Part shown: in pieces, positions 7,128 to 9,671 of the stretch
Numbering within the stretch: the first letter of the stretch is position 1
How the letters are laid out: the number at the start of each line of letters is the position of its first letter
From: CAYSAA01 sp964428905
Lineage (GTDB): Bacteria > Atribacterota > Phoenicimicrobiia > Phoenicimicrobiales > Stramentimicrobiaceae
Reading direction: 5' to 3'
DNA: 9,671 bases
NCBI GenBank assembly: GCA_964428905.1
Contig: CAYSAA010000094.1
Span: 1 to 9,671, forward strand
Notes under the pieces: generated by a model
Seen by the model: only the letters and a program-made list of their open reading frames with translations
The model's database searches: none
Told to the model about the DNA's origin: nothing
Program-made: the position numbers and the translations under genes

Positions 7128-7155
7128 CCACCCGCTCTGCGGGTGCGATATTTAT
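7128..7155 (+). repeat. CACCCGC hairpin element, copy C
   Basis: A 28-nt element with stem CACCCGC/GCGGGTG, loop TCT and tail CGATATTTAT. It starts 28 bp after the metK stop and ends only 7 nt before the pilT ribosome-binding site AAAGGAGG (7163-7170). No promoter fits in that space, so this copy should be in the transcript just before the pilT start. Confidence 0.87.
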
Positions 7156-7177
7156 TGAAAACAAAGGAGGTTTGCAT

Positions 7178-8224
7178 ATGAGAATAAGTGAATTGTTAAC
7201 ACAGACCAGGGATCTTGATGCATCTGATTTGCACTTGACAGTTGGTGTACCGCCTACTGTGCGGATTAATGGTTTTCTTTCTAAACTAAATTACCCCGAA
7301 TTAACGGAAGATGATGCCTATGAAATGCTTTATAGTGTTCTTAACAGTGAACAGCGAAAAAAGTTTGAACAAATAAAGGAAATCGACTTTTCTGTGGAAA
7401 TTGTAAATGTTGCCCGCTTCCGAGTCAATGTTTTTCAGCACAGGCGAGGGATCGCCGGTGCTTTTCGCTTAATCCCGGAAAAGATTAAAACATTGGAAGA
7501 ATTAGGCTTGCCCCAGAGTATGAAGGAATTTACCACAAAGCCAAAAGGATTGGTCTTGTTAACCGGACCTACCGGTAGTGGTAAATCAACCACCATATCG
7601 AGTCTGATTGACATTATCAATGAAAATCAGAAGCTTCATATTATCACCATTGAAGACCCCATTGAGTTTATTCACGAACACAAAAATTGCATCATTGACC
7701 AACGGGAGGTTGGTGCTCATACCCAATCTTTTGCCCATGCTTTAAGGGTTGTACTGCGGGAAGACCCGGATGTAATTCTGGTAGGAGAAATGCGGGACCT
7801 GGAAACCATATCCATGGCTGTTACTGCTGCCGAGACTGGTCATCTGGTTTTTTCAACATTACATACGAACAGTGCTGCCGAAACAGTGGAACGTATCATT
7901 GATGTTTTTCCGGCACATCAACAGAGACAGATACGTATTCAGCTGGCCGAATCCTTACTGGCAGTTATTACCCAGGCATTGCTTCCGAACATTGATCAAA
8001 CCGGACGGGTTCCGGCAGTGGAGATTATGAAAGCTACTCCTGCTATTAAAAATATCATTCGTGAAGAGAAAATCCATATGATTCCGGCTACCATACAGGC
8101 CTCCCGACAGCAGGGCATGCAAACAATGGATCAATGCCTGAGGGAATTATACCACAATCACCTGATTGACCGGGAAATCGCTTTGCTCAGGGCAGTTGAT
8201 CCTAAATTTGTGGTTATCCATTAA
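7178..8224 (+). CDS. pilT: Type IV pilus retraction ATPase PilT
   Basis: 348 aa, near the usual 340-370. PilT is a hexameric cytoplasmic ATPase at the base of type IV pili that powers fibre disassembly, giving twitching motility and DNA uptake. Walker A is GPTGSGKST (130-138). An Asp-box lies in the segment beginning ITIEDPIEF. Walker B is DVILVGEMRD (198-207), and the His-box is TGHLVFSTLHTN (220-231). The C-terminal AIKNIIRE (289-296) matches the AIRNLIRE motif that marks PilT and separates it from PilB-type extension motors. ATG 7178 is chosen because AAAGGAGG (7163-7170) sits 7 nt before it and the protein then begins MRISELL as usual. An upstream TTG in frame (7112) would run through repeat element C and is not credible. 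No other pilus gene is in view. Confidence 0.96.
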   Translation: MRISELLTQTRDLDASDLHLTVGVPPTVRINGFLSKLNYPELTEDDAYEMLYSVLNSEQRKKFEQIKEIDFSVEIVNVARFRVNVFQHRRGIAGAFRLIPEKIKTLEELGLPQSMKEFTTKPKGLVLLTGPTGSGKSTTISSLIDIINENQKLHIITIEDPIEFIHEHKNCIIDQREVGAHTQSFAHALRVVLREDPDVILVGEMRDLETISMAVTAAETGHLVFSTLHTNSAAETVERIIDVFPAHQQRQIRIQLAESLLAVITQALLPNIDQTGRVPAVEIMKATPAIKNIIREEKIHMIPATIQASRQQGMQTMDQCLRELYHNHLIDREIALLRAVDPKFVVIH

Positions 8225-8402
8225 CTATCAAGTACTTATATAGGATATAAATAGAATGTATGTAAAGAAATGGATATGAAAGAGAAAGAAAATAATAAAT
8301 TAGGTAAGATTTTAATAAATTACGAGATGATTTTTCGGACTAATATAAAAAGTACTGAATAAAAAGGCTTTTATTGAATATGCGGTTTTATAGTGAATTT
8401 TT
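8225..8402. other. AT-rich gap after pilT, nothing clear
   Basis: This is the first part of the 558-bp pilT-hisS gap. It is very AT-rich. I see no strong terminator for pilT; AATAAAAAGGCTTTTATT near 8358-8375 is a loop-less near-palindrome. A 28-codon ORF (8276-8362) lacks a good ribosome-binding site and is probably chance. Confidence 0.6.
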
Positions 8403-8431
8403 TTGACTTTTCGTACTAAATTATATAAAAT
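8403..8431 (+). promoter_or_regulatory. Probable sigma-70 promoter for the hisS leader
   Basis: TTGACT (8403-8408) is followed after 17 nt by TAAAAT (8426-8431). Transcription would then start near 8438, just upstream of the T-box leader, which is the position expected for hisS. Confidence 0.6.
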
Positions 8432-8437
8432 AACAAC

Positions 8438-8687
8438 GAAAATATAAATCTCATCAAATAGTCAAAAAAAAGTTATAGGTTTTCCGGGAAAAGTAAATTG
8501 CTGCTAAAGCAATTGAATGACAACCCTAAATCATTTTATAATAAAAAGTGATAAAAAAATCTATACGCAAAACGCGTTAAAGGAAAGAGTCGAATGGTGA
8601 TATTCTAACCATTAAACAGGGTGGCACCGCGAAAAAAATCTTTCGTCCCTGATAATATTTAACAATATTATCAGGTTTTTTGTTTTT
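8438..8687 (+). ncRNA. T-box riboswitch leader of hisS
   Basis: The 14-nt T-box AGGGTGGCACCGCG (8618-8631) is canonical. AGGG (8618-8621) can pair with CCCT (8647-8650), and CGAAA (8630-8634) with TTTCG (8641-8645), forming the antiterminator that competes with the terminator at 8648-8687. Upstream, AATGGT/ACCATT (8593-8598 with 8608-8613) fits Stem III. AGTA (8492-8495), stem AATTGCT/AGCAATT (8496-8502 with 8508-8514) and GAA (8515-8517) resemble a specifier loop at the top of a very short Stem I. The candidate specifier is GAC (8519-8521), followed by a purine. An uncharged cognate tRNA would pair at the specifier and at TGGC (8622-8625), allowing readthrough into hisS. The T-box and terminator are secure; the left boundary, Stem I and the specifier are inferred. 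Confidence 0.93.
8648..8687 (+). terminator. T-box intrinsic terminator
   Basis: A 12-bp perfect stem CCTGATAATATT/AATATTATCAGG (8648-8659 with 8664-8675), loop TAAC, is followed by TTTTTTGTTTTT. Its 5' CCT is shared with the antiterminator, so the two structures are mutually exclusive. Confidence 0.95.
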
Positions 8688-8723
8688 ATATGCCACCATT
8701 TCTCTTAAACTTCCTGTGTGTCA

Positions 8724-8749
8724 GGTGTTATAGCTTTTTATTTAGCACC
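8724..8749 (+). other. Hairpin between T-box terminator and hisS
   Basis: GGTGTTA (8724-8730) can pair with TAGCACC (8743-8749) through one T.G pair and a 12-nt loop. It lies 21 nt before the hisS ribosome-binding site. It may only be a chance structure in the 95-nt segment after the terminator. Confidence 0.3.
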
Positions 8750-8782
8750 AATTCCACCAGTAAAAAAGAAAAGGAGTATGCT

Positions 8783-9671
8783 GTGTTATCAAAAGCGCCC
8801 AAAGGAACCAGCGATATATTGCCTTCCCAAATTGACTATTGGTATTATGCAGAAGATATCATTAAAGAAGTATTGCAGAATTATGGATATCGGGAAATCA
8901 GGACCCCGGCTTTTGAACATACTGAATTATTTGTGCGGGGTATAGGTGAGACAACTGATATTGTCAATAAAGAGATGTTTACTTTTCAGGACAAGAAAGG
9001 TCGCAGCTTGACTTTACGTCCTGAAGGAACAGCACCCGTAGTCCGGGCTTATTTGGAGCATCATATAGGAAGAGAAAATCCTTTAAGTAAATTATTTTAC
9101 CTGGGGAGTATGTTCCGATGCGAAAAACCGCAGTCTGGTCGATATCGGCAGTTTAATCAGTTTGGTTTGGAGGCAATCGGATCACAGTTGCCAATGATTG
9201 ATGCTGAAATTATCTCGGCATCTTTAGCTATTTATCAAAAACTGGGCTTAAAAGATTTTAACCTTATCATAAATAGCGTAGGGTGCCGTGAATGCCGGCC
9301 GAAGTATCTCAATGCCCTGAAGGATTATTTCCGAGATAAAAGAGAATTATTATGTTCAGACTGCCGCGAACGATATGCAAAAAATCCCTTAAGGATACTG
9401 GATTGTAAAAAAGAACAATGTCAGATACAGATCAAGAATAGCCCCTCTATTTTTGATTATCTATGCGAAGATTGTAAGAGTCATTTTCAGAAACTGAGGG
9501 AATACTTGGATAGTCTTCAGATTGCATATCAGGTAAATCCGTTACTGGTCAGAGGACTGGACTATTATACCAAAACAGCTTTTGAAATTATTTCCGGTGA
9601 ATTAGGTTCACAAAATGCAATAGGCGGAGGAGGGAGGTATGACTACCTGGTGGAGGAACTGGGTGGAAAAC
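8783..9671 (+). CDS. hisS: Histidyl-tRNA synthetase (3' end beyond the window)
   Basis: First 296 residues of a protein usually about 420 aa long; the window ends inside the catalytic domain. It charges tRNA-His using ATP and is a class II enzyme. Visible motifs are KAPKGTSDILP (4-14), TLRPEGTAPVVRAY (motif 2 region), FRCEKPQSGRYRQFNQFG (111-128), LVRGLDYYT (255-263) and GGGGRYDYL (281-289), the last two being histidine-binding signatures. The insertion domain has four cysteine pairs (C168/C171, C191/C194, C208/C213, C228/C231), resembling a form found in many anaerobes and Firmicutes that may bind metal. GTG 8783 is the start because AAGGAG (8771-8776) lies 6 nt upstream; the nearby ATG at 8778 is out of frame and leads to a short overlapping frame. 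Expression is under T-box control. Confidence 0.97.
   Translation, partial: MLSKAPKGTSDILPSQIDYWYYAEDIIKEVLQNYGYREIRTPAFEHTELFVRGIGETTDIVNKEMFTFQDKKGRSLTLRPEGTAPVVRAYLEHHIGRENPLSKLFYLGSMFRCEKPQSGRYRQFNQFGLEAIGSQLPMIDAEIISASLAIYQKLGLKDFNLIINSVGCRECRPKYLNALKDYFRDKRELLCSDCRERYAKNPLRILDCKKEQCQIQIKNSPSIFDYLCEDCKSHFQKLREYLDSLQIAYQVNPLLVRGLDYYTKTAFEIISGELGSQNAIGGGGRYDYLVEELGGK

Noticed and set aside
3431..7155. CRISPR array formed by the repeated hairpins
   Set aside because: Copies are kilobases apart with genes between them and no regular spacers.
7112..7177. N-terminal extension of PilT from an upstream TTG
   Set aside because: It would translate repeat element C and ignore the strong ribosome-binding site before ATG 7178.
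8276..8362. 28-codon ORF between pilT and hisS (MKEKENNKLG...)
   Set aside because: No convincing ribosome-binding site, low-complexity K/E/N composition in AT-rich DNA, and it lies upstream of the predicted hisS promoter.
8718..8945. 75-codon + strand open frame over the hisS start
   Set aside because: It is a shifted frame of hisS; the hisS frame from GTG 8783 carries all the HisRS motifs.

Overview
This window holds seven chromosomal genes, all on the + strand: six complete and one cut by the right edge. It is AT-rich outside the genes. The proteins are ordinary bacterial housekeeping and envelope proteins. A T-box leader, a diderm-style membrane-anchored transglycosylase, a PilT motor and a cysteine-rich HisRS fit a low-GC Firmicute or a deep-branching anaerobe such as Atribacterota. 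The lineage is an inference and is not secure. I see no phage, transposase, CRISPR, rRNA or tRNA gene.

Layout. Positions 1-568 are a repeat-rich gap without a convincing gene. It has inverted heptamer arrays at both ends, a 76-bp direct repeat in two copies 311 bp apart, and a G/C-rich imperfect palindrome. Then come rsmI (569-1447) and metG (1459-3417), 11 bp apart and probably co-transcribed. A gap with two hairpin repeats leads to a membrane-anchored lytic transglycosylase (3550-4446) and a GDP-mannose pyrophosphorylase (manC, 4514-5596). A 303-bp gap holds a perfect 23-bp-stem palindrome and further hairpins, followed by metK (5900-7099) and, 78 bp on, pilT (7178-8224). A 558-bp gap contains a promoter and a T-box riboswitch with its terminator, driving hisS (8783 to the window end).

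How the genes relate. MetG charges tRNA with methionine, MetK turns methionine into S-adenosylmethionine, and RsmI uses S-adenosylmethionine to methylate 16S rRNA. HisS is another tRNA synthetase. The transglycosylase, ManC and PilT concern the cell envelope, surface sugars and type IV pili.

The most unusual signals are between genes. (1) A 28-nt element, a CACCCGC/GCGGGTG hairpin with a conserved CGATATTTAT tail, occurs three times in the same orientation, 22-45 nt before the starts of the transglycosylase, metK and pilT. (2) A second hairpin family (ACCAT, ACCACYTTC, GAAGGTGGT, ATGGT) occurs twice. (3) The T-box before hisS has features pointing to tRNA-Asp rather than tRNA-His, and an apparently very short Stem I.
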